Positions 5,856-13,210 of a stretch of DNA of 20,329 nt are shown in pieces; the stretch's first letter is position 1; each line of letters opens with the position of its first letter. Origin of the DNA: CAYUBI01 sp964443005. GTDB lineage: Bacteria > Margulisbacteria > Riflemargulisbacteria > GWF2-35-9 > CAYUBI01. Where the stretch lies: positions 1 to 20,329 of the forward strand of contig CAYUBI010000039.1 in assembly GCA_964443005.1 (NCBI GenBank). Direction: 5' to 3'. Below the pieces are notes generated by a model, which worked only from the letters and a program-made list of their open reading frames with translations, was not told the DNA's origin and searched no databases. The translations under genes and the position numbers were made by a program.

Positions 5856-6095
5856 ATGGCAGTACCCAAGAAAAAACGATCTAAATCCAAACGCAACATT
5901 AAGGTTGCAGCTAATTGGAAGGTAAAACTTCCTGAAATGACGATATGCCCGGAATGTAAGACTGTGATTTTAACGCATACAGCTTGTACAGCATGTGGTT
6001 TTTATCGTGGCCGTGCATTAGCTCCCTTAGTAGAGAAAATCGAAAAGAAAGAGAAAAAGCAACAAGAAAAAGCATCGAAAAAAGCCGAATCCTAA
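5856..6095 (+). CDS. rpmF: 50S ribosomal protein L32
   Basis: 79 aa. The N-terminus MAVPKKKRSKSKRN and two zinc-binding CxxC pairs (Cys31/34 and Cys44/47), followed by CGFYRGR, identify bacterial L32 of the zinc-containing type. Most L32 proteins are 55-65 aa; this one has an extra Lys/Glu-rich tail of about 20 residues. AGGAGG overlapping the yceD stop is its ribosome binding site. The stop overlaps the plsX start (TAATG). The rpmF-plsX-fab order is widespread and ties ribosome and membrane synthesis. Confidence 0.97.
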   Translation: MAVPKKKRSKSKRNIKVAANWKVKLPEMTICPECKTVILTHTACTACGFYRGRALAPLVEKIEKKEKKQQEKASKKAES

Positions 6096-7093
6096 TGATG
6101 ATCGCTTTAGATGCAATGGGCGGTGATTTTGCGCCAATGCATGAAGTTCAAGGCGCATTACTAGCATTACAACAGGATTCAACGTTATCTATTTTGTTAG
6201 TAGGTCAAGAAGATCGGTTACGCCAGGAACTTGGCAAAAACTTGGATACGTATTCTGGCAGATTAATGATTCGGCATGCTTCTGAAATCGTAACCATGAA
6301 TGATTCTCCAGTAGCTGTTGTTAAAGAAAAAAAAGATGCGTCCATTAATGTTGCTGTTCGAGCCGTGAAACACGGCGAAGCTGATGTAGTGGTTTCCGCA
6401 GGTAATACTGGCGCAGTAATGACTGCATCATTGTTTGGTTTTGGTCGCATTAAGGGCATTGATCGTCCACCCATTGTTGGTATATTCCCTTCGTATAAAA
6501 AGCCCTTTGCTATTTTAGATATTGGTGCAAATGTAGACTGTAAGCCGCATCATTTGGTTCAATTTGCGCATTTAGGCTCAATATATGCTGAAAAAATTCT
6601 ACATTATTCCAAGCCTCGAGTTGCCTTAGTCAATATTGGCGAAGAACCTGAAAAAGGTAATGAACAAACTATTGTAACGCATGCGTTGCTTAAAAAAGAA
6701 CCGTTAAATTTTGTTGGTAATGTTGAAGGCAAACACTTGTTGGATGGCGATATTGATGTTGCTGTATGTGATGGATTTTTAGGTAACATGATTCTTAAGT
6801 TTGGAGAAAGCGCAGTGAAGTTATTAATGACTGAAATTAAACAGGGCATTAAAAGTAGTTTGTTAAGTAGACTTGGCGGGCTGATGATTGTTCCGAGTTT
6901 GGTGCCCTTGAAAAAGAAAATTGATGTTGAAGAAAAAGGCGGAGCCTTGCTAATGGGCTTGAATAAAACAGTCATTATTACTCATGGATCAGCCAGTGCC
7001 CACGCTATAAAAAATGCGTTATTCGCAGCTCGAGATGCAGTTCAATCTGGCATGGTGGAACATATAAAAAAAACAATGGAGCAGCTTTATTAA
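6095..7093 (+). CDS. plsX: Phosphate acyltransferase PlsX
   Basis: 332 aa. PlsX converts acyl-ACP and phosphate to acyl-phosphate, the donor for PlsY in phosphatidic acid synthesis; it is a peripheral membrane enzyme. Seen here: IALDAMGGDFAP at the N-terminus, SAGNTGAVM (101-109) and the CDGFLGNMILKFGE region, all family hallmarks, and a normal length. The start is ATG 6095, overlapping the rpmF stop as TAATG (a second ATG follows at 6098). An open frame extends further upstream inside rpmF, but the family N-terminus begins here. Its stop overlaps the likely initiation region of fabH. Confidence 0.97.
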   Translation: MMIALDAMGGDFAPMHEVQGALLALQQDSTLSILLVGQEDRLRQELGKNLDTYSGRLMIRHASEIVTMNDSPVAVVKEKKDASINVAVRAVKHGEADVVVSAGNTGAVMTASLFGFGRIKGIDRPPIVGIFPSYKKPFAILDIGANVDCKPHHLVQFAHLGSIYAEKILHYSKPRVALVNIGEEPEKGNEQTIVTHALLKKEPLNFVGNVEGKHLLDGDIDVAVCDGFLGNMILKFGESAVKLLMTEIKQGIKSSLLSRLGGLMIVPSLVPLKKKIDVEEKGGALLMGLNKTVIITHGSASAHAIKNALFAARDAVQSGMVEHIKKTMEQLY

Positions 7094-7130
7094 TACGATT
7101 GCTTCTGCTTTTTCATGTGGCATTCTTGGA

Positions 7131-8099
7131 ATGGGCGCGTGTGTTCCTGAAAAGATTGTCACAAATAAAGATATTGAAGGTATGGGATTAGGCACAACAG
7201 ATGAATGGATTCAATCCAGAACAGGCATTTCAGAACGTCGAATTTTAGAGCCAGGTCAGGGGGTTTCGTCCTTAGCTATTGAAGCTGCGAAACAAGCCAT
7301 GCTTAATTCCAAAACAACTCCTGAAGAAATTGGGTTAGTCATTGTTGCAACAACGACTCCTGATTATTCATTATTCCCTTCAGTAGCTTGTTTAGTGCAG
7401 GCTGCTTTGGCTTTGCCACAGGCTGCTGCGTTTGATCTGAGTGCTGCTTGCTCAGGCTTTGCTTATGCTTTGGAAACTGGAGCGCAATTTATTCGCAGTG
7501 GTATGTACACTAAAGTGCTTGTGATTGGTGCTGATGCCTTATCCAGATACGTTGATTGGCAAGATCGTGGAGTCTGCATTTTGTTTGGTGATGGTGCAGG
7601 TGCTGCAGTACTGGGACGCGTCAAATCTGGCTATGGAATTTTAGCTTCAGAATTACGAGCTGAGGGTGCGGAATATCGTAGTTTGTATGTTCCAGTGGGT
7701 GGAACCAAAACGCCTTTGACTGCAGAAAATATGTCTGAGCGTAATCATTTTATTAAAATGGATGGCGCTAAAATTTTCAAATTTGCAGTTCGCGTAACAG
7801 CTGATACGATTGAAAAAATCCTAATGAAAGCAAATTTAAAAAAAGAAGATATTTCACTCTTGGTTATGCATCAAGCAAATATTCGAATTATCAATTATGC
7901 TGCTGAGAAATTTGGGTTGTCCAGTGACAAGGTGTATGTTAATATCTCCCGTTATGGCAACACATCTGCTGCGTCTATACCGTTGGTTTTAGATGAAGCA
8001 GTTAAAAATGGACGACTTAAACATGGCGACATTGTCGTCATTATGGGGTTTGGTGCTGGATTAACGTGGGGCGCTAGCGTGATCAAGTGGGTCTATTGA
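7131..8099 (+). CDS. fabH: Beta-ketoacyl-ACP synthase III (FabH)
   Basis: 322 aa from ATG 7131. FabH condenses acetyl-CoA (or branched acyl-CoA) with malonyl-ACP and starts fatty-acid synthesis. The catalytic triad is visible: Cys107 (LSAACSGFAYA), His247 (MHQANIRI) and Asn277 (YGNTSAAS), numbered from this ATG. This start has no ribosome binding site and cuts the first beta-strand: the residues just upstream in frame read SCGILG, matching the usual ..I.GTGSYLPE beginning. No ATG, GTG or TTG exists in frame upstream before a stop at 7065. GGAG at 7078-7081 is seven bases before ATT 7089, which overlaps the plsX stop, so initiation at a non-canonical codon (ATT 7089, ACG 7095 or ATT 7098) is likely. 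Confidence 0.95.
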   Translation: MGACVPEKIVTNKDIEGMGLGTTDEWIQSRTGISERRILEPGQGVSSLAIEAAKQAMLNSKTTPEEIGLVIVATTTPDYSLFPSVACLVQAALALPQAAAFDLSAACSGFAYALETGAQFIRSGMYTKVLVIGADALSRYVDWQDRGVCILFGDGAGAAVLGRVKSGYGILASELRAEGAEYRSLYVPVGGTKTPLTAENMSERNHFIKMDGAKIFKFAVRVTADTIEKILMKANLKKEDISLLVMHQANIRIINYAAEKFGLSSDKVYVNISRYGNTSAASIPLVLDEAVKNGRLKHGDIVVIMGFGAGLTWGASVIKWVY

Positions 8100-8178
8100 C
8101 AATTCTGTTAATGACACCGTAAGGTAATAGCGGAACTATCTTGGTTTCCGATTAATCGTTTTGAAAAGGACAGGCGAC

Positions 8179-9342
8179 GTGAATTATTTTTTAACTGATG
8201 AACAAAAAATGATTGTGGATTTGGCGCGTAAAATTACGACTGATTATATTATTCCGAATCGTGCAAAAATGGATCGAGAAGAAATATTTCCTAAAGATAT
8301 TCTTGACAAAATTGCTGAAGCTGATTTGTTTGGGCTTTATATTCCCCAAGCTTATGGTGGATTTGGCGGTGGAGTCATGGAGTTTATTTTAGCAGTTGAA
8401 GAATTTAGTCGTGGATGTATTGGTACGTCTGTATCCTTTGCTGCAAATGCTCTGGGTTCGTATCCCATACTTGCTTTTGGAACTGAAGAACAAAAACAAA
8501 AATATTTGCCTCCAATAGCTGCAGGAAAGAAATATGCAGCTTTTGGCTTAACTGAAGCAAATGCAGGTTCTGATGCTGGCGGACTTGAAACAACAGCAAT
8601 TAAAGATGGTAATTATTATCTTTTGAATGGAACTAAACAATGGATTACCAATGGTGGAGAAGCTGACATTTATACAATCATTGCACTCACAGATAAATTA
8701 AAAGGTGCCAGAGGTGCTTCTGCTTTTGTTATTGAAAAAGGCATGAAAGGTTTTTCGTTTGGTAAAAAAGAAGATAAATTAGGCATTCGTGCTTCTGCTA
8801 CCCGAGAATTAATTTTTCAAGATGTTAAAGTGCCTAAAGAAAATTTGCTTGGAAAAGAAGGCTTAGGCTTTGTTGTTGCAATGCGTAATTTGGATCATTC
8901 TCGACCTGGAATTGCAGCACAGGGCGTTGGTTTAGCGCAAGGTGCTTTAGACGAAGCAGTTTCTTATTCACGGCAACGTGAACAATTTGGAAAACCAATA
9001 TCAGCTATTCAAGCTATTCAACATAAATTAGCTAATATGGCAACTCAAACTGAAGCAGCACGAGCTTTAACCTATAGTGTTGCGCGTTATATTGATTTTC
9101 CAGATCATGGAGAGATTTCTAAAGGATCTGCAATGTCAAAACTATTTGCAACTGATACAGCAATGTACGTTGCAACTGAAGCACTTCAGGTCTTTGGTGG
9201 ATACGGATATATGCGTGAGTATCCCATGGAGAAAATGTTTCGGGATGCTAAAATTCTCCAAATATATGAAGGTACTAACGAAATTCAACGCAATGTTATT
9301 GCTGCAGCGTTGATTAAGGAAAATTTAAAGAAAAAGGGGTAA
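8179..9342 (+). CDS. Acyl-CoA dehydrogenase (butyryl/short-chain type)
   Basis: 387 aa. FAD enzymes of this family oxidise acyl-CoA to trans-2-enoyl-CoA and pass electrons to ETF, or work in reverse with bifurcating ETF. Seen here: FGLTEANAGSDAGG, WITNGG, the RQFGKPI segment, QVFGGYGYMREYPMEKMFRDAK and IYEGTNEIQR with the catalytic Glu at about 364, as in butyryl-CoA dehydrogenases. GTG 8179 is chosen as start because AGGA lies eight bases upstream and NYFLTDEQKM is the usual N-terminus; TTG 8161 is an alternative that adds six residues. etfB and etfA follow at once. Its position inside a fatty-acid synthesis operon, between fabH and fabD, is unusual. Confidence 0.93.
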   Translation: MNYFLTDEQKMIVDLARKITTDYIIPNRAKMDREEIFPKDILDKIAEADLFGLYIPQAYGGFGGGVMEFILAVEEFSRGCIGTSVSFAANALGSYPILAFGTEEQKQKYLPPIAAGKKYAAFGLTEANAGSDAGGLETTAIKDGNYYLLNGTKQWITNGGEADIYTIIALTDKLKGARGASAFVIEKGMKGFSFGKKEDKLGIRASATRELIFQDVKVPKENLLGKEGLGFVVAMRNLDHSRPGIAAQGVGLAQGALDEAVSYSRQREQFGKPISAIQAIQHKLANMATQTEAARALTYSVARYIDFPDHGEISKGSAMSKLFATDTAMYVATEALQVFGGYGYMREYPMEKMFRDAKILQIYEGTNEIQRNVIAAALIKENLKKKG

Positions 9343-9349
9343 TCCTTTT

Positions 9350-10135
9350 ATGAATATTATTGTATGTGTTAAACAGGTTCCGGATTCAGACAAGGTTACA
9401 ATTGATCGCGAAACGAATCGCCTAAATCGTACAGGTGTGCCAAGCGTTATTAATCCCTTTGATGAAAATGCAATTGAAATGGCATTACAGCTTAAAGATC
9501 AACATGGCGGAAAAGTAACAGTAGTTACTATGGGGCCGCCGCAAGCAGAACAAGTATTACGTGACTGTATTGCTTTGGGAGTTGATGATGTTGTTTTAGT
9601 TTCTGATCGAAAATTTGGCGGTGCAGATACATGGGCTACCTCGTATACGCTTCAGTTAGCTATTAGAAAAATTGGGCTTTATGATTTAGTATTGTTTGGC
9701 AAACAAGCTATTGATGGTGATACAGCGCAAGTTGGACCAGGCGTAGCTTATTTTCTCGATCTTCCGTTAATGACTTTTGTGAAAGAAGTTGAAAAAACAG
9801 CTACAGGATTTTCAGCAAAATGTGTGACTGAAGATGGTTATGAAGTATGGGATATTCAATCTCCTGCAGCTATGACAGTTGTTAAAGAAGCGAATTCACT
9901 TCGAATGCAATCTTTACGTGGAAAAATGAAAGCAAAAACTGTGATAATTCCTGTGTGGGGTGTTACAGAATTAAATCCAGAAGACGAAAAAATTGGGCTT
10001 AAGGGCTCTCCAACACGCGTTACCAAAATCTTTTCACCTCCTGTTAAAATGAATCGTGAATTTATTATAGGAGATTCACCTGCTGATATGGTTCGTTCCT
10101 TAATTCATAAACTAAAGGAAAGGAAAGTCTTATGA
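9350..10135 (+). CDS. etfB: Electron transfer flavoprotein beta subunit
   Basis: 261 aa. Partner of EtfA; carries the nucleotide or second FAD site. Seen here: MNIIVCVKQVPDS, INPFDENAIEMAL, and the nucleotide loop GKQAIDGDTAQVGP (117-130). The DGDTAQVGP form of the loop is the one found in ETFs from anaerobes that bifurcate electrons, whereas mitochondrial-type ETFs usually read DDDxxQ; this is recalled family knowledge and should be tested by alignment. It starts 7 nt after acd and overlaps etfA by four bases (ATGA), so the three genes are one translational unit. Confidence 0.95.
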   Translation: MNIIVCVKQVPDSDKVTIDRETNRLNRTGVPSVINPFDENAIEMALQLKDQHGGKVTVVTMGPPQAEQVLRDCIALGVDDVVLVSDRKFGGADTWATSYTLQLAIRKIGLYDLVLFGKQAIDGDTAQVGPGVAYFLDLPLMTFVKEVEKTATGFSAKCVTEDGYEVWDIQSPAAMTVVKEANSLRMQSLRGKMKAKTVIIPVWGVTELNPEDEKIGLKGSPTRVTKIFSPPVKMNREFIIGDSPADMVRSLIHKLKERKVL

Positions 10136-11130
10136 GCACACATGAAATATGGGTGTTTGCTGAACAGCGTGAGGGCGTATTAGTGAATGCAGCTAAAGAA
10201 TTGCTGAGCGAAGCGCAATTATTAGCCAAAAAGTCCGGATATTCTGTTTCTGCAGTTGTTTTAGCTGCTTCAGTAAAATCAATGATTTCGGAATGTTTTA
10301 ATTATGGTGCTAAAAAGGTTTATACTTTCGAAGATCCAAAACTAGCGCATTTTCAAAATGATTATTATTCACAGGTTATTTCAAAATTAATTCAAGACAA
10401 AAAACCTGAAATTATGTTGTTTGGTGCAACAACAGTGGGTAGAACGTTAGCCCCAACAGTTGCAGTTATGGTTCATACAGGCTTAACTGCAGATTGTACT
10501 GAACTAGATTATGATGTTGAACAAAAACTGCTGCTTCAAACGCGTCCTGCATTTGGCGGCAATATTATGGCTACTATTTTATGTCCAGATCATCGACCGC
10601 AAATGGCAACTGTTCGGCCTAATGTGTTTAAAAAAACAAAAATAAGTGACACAGAAAAAGGTGAAATTATTTCTGTGAAATGCGATTTTTCAGCTATTAA
10701 GGAACGCATGAAGCGAACGCAAGTGATTCAAGAAGCTGCAGAAACAATTGATTTGTCTGCTGCTCAGTATATTGTATCTGGCGGGCGTGGCGTTGGCGGA
10801 GCAGAAAAGTTTGACATGATTCGTGACCTTGCTAGCGAACTAAAGGGCGCTGTGGGTGCTTCACGGGCAACTGTTGATGCTGGATGGATCCCTCATTTTC
10901 ATCAGGTTGGTCAAACAGGCAAAACAGTGTGTCCAGTTGTGTATGTTGCTTGTGGCATTTCTGGCGCAATTCAACATTTGGCAGGAATGCAAAGCTCAGA
11001 TGTGATTATTGCAATTAATAAAGATGCAGATGCACCTATTTTTAAAGTAGCAGACTATGGTTTAGTTGGGGATGTTAATGAGTTGGTGCCTGAATTTACC
11101 CGTCAAATTCGAATGATAAAGGGAAAATAG
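10132..11130 (+). CDS. etfA: Electron transfer flavoprotein alpha subunit
   Basis: 332 aa. The C-terminal FAD domain is intact: SGGRG (216-220), GASRATVDAGW (242-252), QVGQTGK (258-264), GISGAIQHLAGM (275-286), then INKDADAPIFKVADYGLVGD. The N-terminal domain is the usual EtfA Rossmann-like fold. No ferredoxin-like extension is present. It takes electrons from the neighbouring acyl-CoA dehydrogenase, or delivers them to it. It overlaps etfB by ATGA and is followed by fabD after 3 nt. No ETF:quinone oxidoreductase is encoded in the window. Confidence 0.96.
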   Translation: MSTHEIWVFAEQREGVLVNAAKELLSEAQLLAKKSGYSVSAVVLAASVKSMISECFNYGAKKVYTFEDPKLAHFQNDYYSQVISKLIQDKKPEIMLFGATTVGRTLAPTVAVMVHTGLTADCTELDYDVEQKLLLQTRPAFGGNIMATILCPDHRPQMATVRPNVFKKTKISDTEKGEIISVKCDFSAIKERMKRTQVIQEAAETIDLSAAQYIVSGGRGVGGAEKFDMIRDLASELKGAVGASRATVDAGWIPHFHQVGQTGKTVCPVVYVACGISGAIQHLAGMQSSDVIIAINKDADAPIFKVADYGLVGDVNELVPEFTRQIRMIKGK

Positions 11131-11133
11131 TTC

Positions 11134-12066
11134 ATGAATAAAGTGGCTTTTGTTTTTCCAGGGCAGGGATCGCAAACTATTGGCATGGGCAAATCTTTTT
11201 TTGAAAGCGATCCTATTTTTCGAAAACAATTGGAAGCCGCCATAGATATTTTGGGATATTCGTTAACTCAACTGATTCTCGAAGGACCTGAAGAAACTCT
11301 ACGTTTAACTGAACATACGCAGCCAGCGATTTTTGCAATATCTGCGTTAATTTGTGATCGACTTGATAGAGAAGGTGTTGTTATAGACGCTGTTGCAGGT
11401 CATAGTTTAGGCGAATATAGTGCACTTTTTGCAGCTAAAGCGTTTTCGTTTGAGCAAGGGTTAAAAATAGTTCAGCAACGAGGGTTGTTCATGAATGCTG
11501 CTGTGCCTGAAGGTCAGGGCGCAATGGCTGCAATTTTGGGTTTGAATCTGGATAAGATTGTTGCGGTTCTTCAGGATTGTGATGGAGTTGAACTTGCAAA
11601 TATTAATTCGCCAGATCAGGTTGTTATTTCTGGAACAAAATTGGGCATTACAGCTGCAATGGAAAAATTAAAATCAGCTGGAGCTAAACGTGTGATTGCC
11701 TTAAATGTGAGTGGTCCATTTCATTCATCCTTAATGAAGTCAGCTAGTCAGCGCTTTGCTGCGTTTTTAAGCGAAATTCCTTTTCATCAGCTCACAGTTC
11801 CTCTTATTGCAAATGTTACTGCAAATTATGTTGACGCTTCACATGACGTTAAATCGCTACTGGTTCAACAATTGTTTTCTCCAGTACGATGGGTAGAAAC
11901 TATTGAGCGCCTGTTAGCTAATGGCATCACAACATTTGTAGAAGTTGGCCCTGGAAAAGTCCTGACTGGACTCATTCGCCGGATTAATAATCAGGCAATC
12001 TGTGTTAATATTGATTCTGTAGATTCTATGAATACATATCTTAAAACAGCGAAGGTAGCAGCATGA
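11134..12066 (+). CDS. fabD: Malonyl-CoA:ACP transacylase
   Basis: 310 aa. FabD loads malonate from CoA to ACP for chain elongation. Seen here: FPGQGSQ (8-14), the active-site GHSLGEYSAL with Ser91, Arg116 in the QQRG motif, and His197 in GPFHSSLM, corresponding to the Ser-Arg-His set of E. coli FabD. Length is normal. The start codon is 3 nt after the etfA stop and the stop overlaps the fabG start by ATGA, indicating one operon. Confidence 0.98.
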   Translation: MNKVAFVFPGQGSQTIGMGKSFFESDPIFRKQLEAAIDILGYSLTQLILEGPEETLRLTEHTQPAIFAISALICDRLDREGVVIDAVAGHSLGEYSALFAAKAFSFEQGLKIVQQRGLFMNAAVPEGQGAMAAILGLNLDKIVAVLQDCDGVELANINSPDQVVISGTKLGITAAMEKLKSAGAKRVIALNVSGPFHSSLMKSASQRFAAFLSEIPFHQLTVPLIANVTANYVDASHDVKSLLVQQLFSPVRWVETIERLLANGITTFVEVGPGKVLTGLIRRINNQAICVNIDSVDSMNTYLKTAKVAA

Positions 12067-12806
12067 AATTAAAAGGAAAAGTAGCCATTGTCACAGGTGG
12101 ATCTCGGGGTATAGGTGCAGCAATTGTTTTAAAACTTGCAAGTGAAGGTGCAGATGTCGTGATTGTATATCGGGGAAATGAAAAAGCTGCTGCACTGACA
12201 GAACAAGAAGCACAGAAATTCGGTGTTAAAACATTAATATATCAAGCAGATGTTAGTCAAGCTAATGAAGTTGAAGCTATGGTTGAAAAAACTATTTCTT
12301 TTTTTGGTAAAATTGATATTTTAGTTAATAACGCAGGAATAACGGATGATAATTTAGTCATGAGAATGAAAGAAGCATCGTGGAATAATGTGATTCAAAC
12401 CAATTTAACTTCAGTTTTTTTGCTAACTAAAGCAGTGAACCGACAGCTGTTTAAACAACGATCAGGACGCATTATCAATATCACTTCAGTTGTTGGATTA
12501 ATGGGCAATATGGGACAAGCTAATTATGCTGCAGCAAAAGCAGGTCTTATTGGACTAACTAAATCCTGTGCTAGGGAATTTGCTTCACGAAATATTACGG
12601 TTAATGCAGTAGCACCTGGCTTTATTCATACAGATATGACAGATGGATTATCTGAGGATATCAAGACTGTAGCAGTACAAGCAATTCCTTTGAAAACTTT
12701 TGGACAACCCCAAGATATTGCTAATTGTGTTGCTTTTTTAGCGAGTGATGAAGCCAAATATATTACAGGTGAAGTTATTCGGGTTGATGGTGGGATGGCA
12801 ATGTAA
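12063..12806 (+). CDS. fabG: 3-oxoacyl-ACP reductase
   Basis: 247 aa, short-chain dehydrogenase/reductase. The NADPH-binding TGGSRGIG (11-18), NNAG (89-92) and the catalytic residues Asn114, Ser142, Tyr155 and Lys159 (YAAAK) are all present. It ends with YITGEVIRVDGGMAM, the classic FabG C-terminus. It reduces 3-oxoacyl-ACP to 3-hydroxyacyl-ACP. It overlaps fabD by ATGA. A 93-nt gap follows before acpP. Confidence 0.98.
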   Translation: MKLKGKVAIVTGGSRGIGAAIVLKLASEGADVVIVYRGNEKAAALTEQEAQKFGVKTLIYQADVSQANEVEAMVEKTISFFGKIDILVNNAGITDDNLVMRMKEASWNNVIQTNLTSVFLLTKAVNRQLFKQRSGRIINITSVVGLMGNMGQANYAAAKAGLIGLTKSCAREFASRNITVNAVAPGFIHTDMTDGLSEDIKTVAVQAIPLKTFGQPQDIANCVAFLASDEAKYITGEVIRVDGGMAM

Positions 12807-12899
12807 TATTGGATTGTTTCTCATGGATTTTGTAGAACCGTTTAGAGCGTTTTCTATAGAATGCATGAAGGATAATTGATAATAAGGGAGGTGAATGGA

Positions 12900-13145
12900 G
12901 TGAATCGTAATGAGATCTTTGATAAAGTTAAAGCAGTCGTTGTTGAGCAGTTAGGTGTTAGTGAAGATCAAGTCACGCCGGATGCTTCATACATTGACGA
13001 CTTAGGTGCCGACTCATTAGACACCGTTGAATTAGTCATGTCTTTGGAAGAAGAGTTTAATACTGAAATTCCAGATGATGACGCAGAAAAGTTGGTTACC
13101 ATTAAATCAACAGTTGATTATATTGAAAAAATGATAAAAGAATAA
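12900..13145 (+). CDS. acpP: Acyl carrier protein
   Basis: 81 aa from GTG 12900. ACP carries the growing acyl chain on a 4'-phosphopantetheine attached to Ser39 in the motif DLGADSLDTVEL. The acidic helix II and the EIPDDDAEKL segment are typical. GTG 12900 is preferred over an upstream in-frame TTG (12876) because a strong ribosome binding site (GGGAGGTGA) lies eight bases before it and falls inside the longer frame. It is separated by 93 nt from fabG and 65 nt from the next gene, the widest spacings within the lipid operon apart from the fabH-acd gap (79 nt), and may have separate expression control, as expected for the most abundant protein of the set. Confidence 0.97.
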   Translation: MNRNEIFDKVKAVVVEQLGVSEDQVTPDASYIDDLGADSLDTVELVMSLEEEFNTEIPDDDAEKLVTIKSTVDYIEKMIKE

Positions 13146-13148
13146 ATG

Positions 13149-13189
13149 TTTTTCCCTGATCAGCCTCCCTGGATTACGGGGAGGAAAAA
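13149..13189 (+). promoter_or_regulatory. Hairpin between acpP and the fabX-like gene
   Basis: CCTCCC (13164-13169) pairs with GGGAGG (13179-13184) around a 9-nt loop; an outer TTTTT (13149-13153) can pair with AAAAA (13185-13189) across a 10-nt bulge. No U-tract follows, so it is not a standard terminator on either strand. An mRNA-processing or stabilising element protecting the acpP transcript, or a partial attenuator, is possible. Confidence 0.4.
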
Positions 13190-13210
13190 GGGCTTATATA
13201 GGGGATTAAT

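Noticed and set aside
8096..8125. Perfect TTGACA overlapping the fabH stop as a promoter for acd
   Set aside because: No acceptable -10 box lies 16-18 nt downstream (GTAAGG or TAAGGT), so the hexamer alone is not enough.
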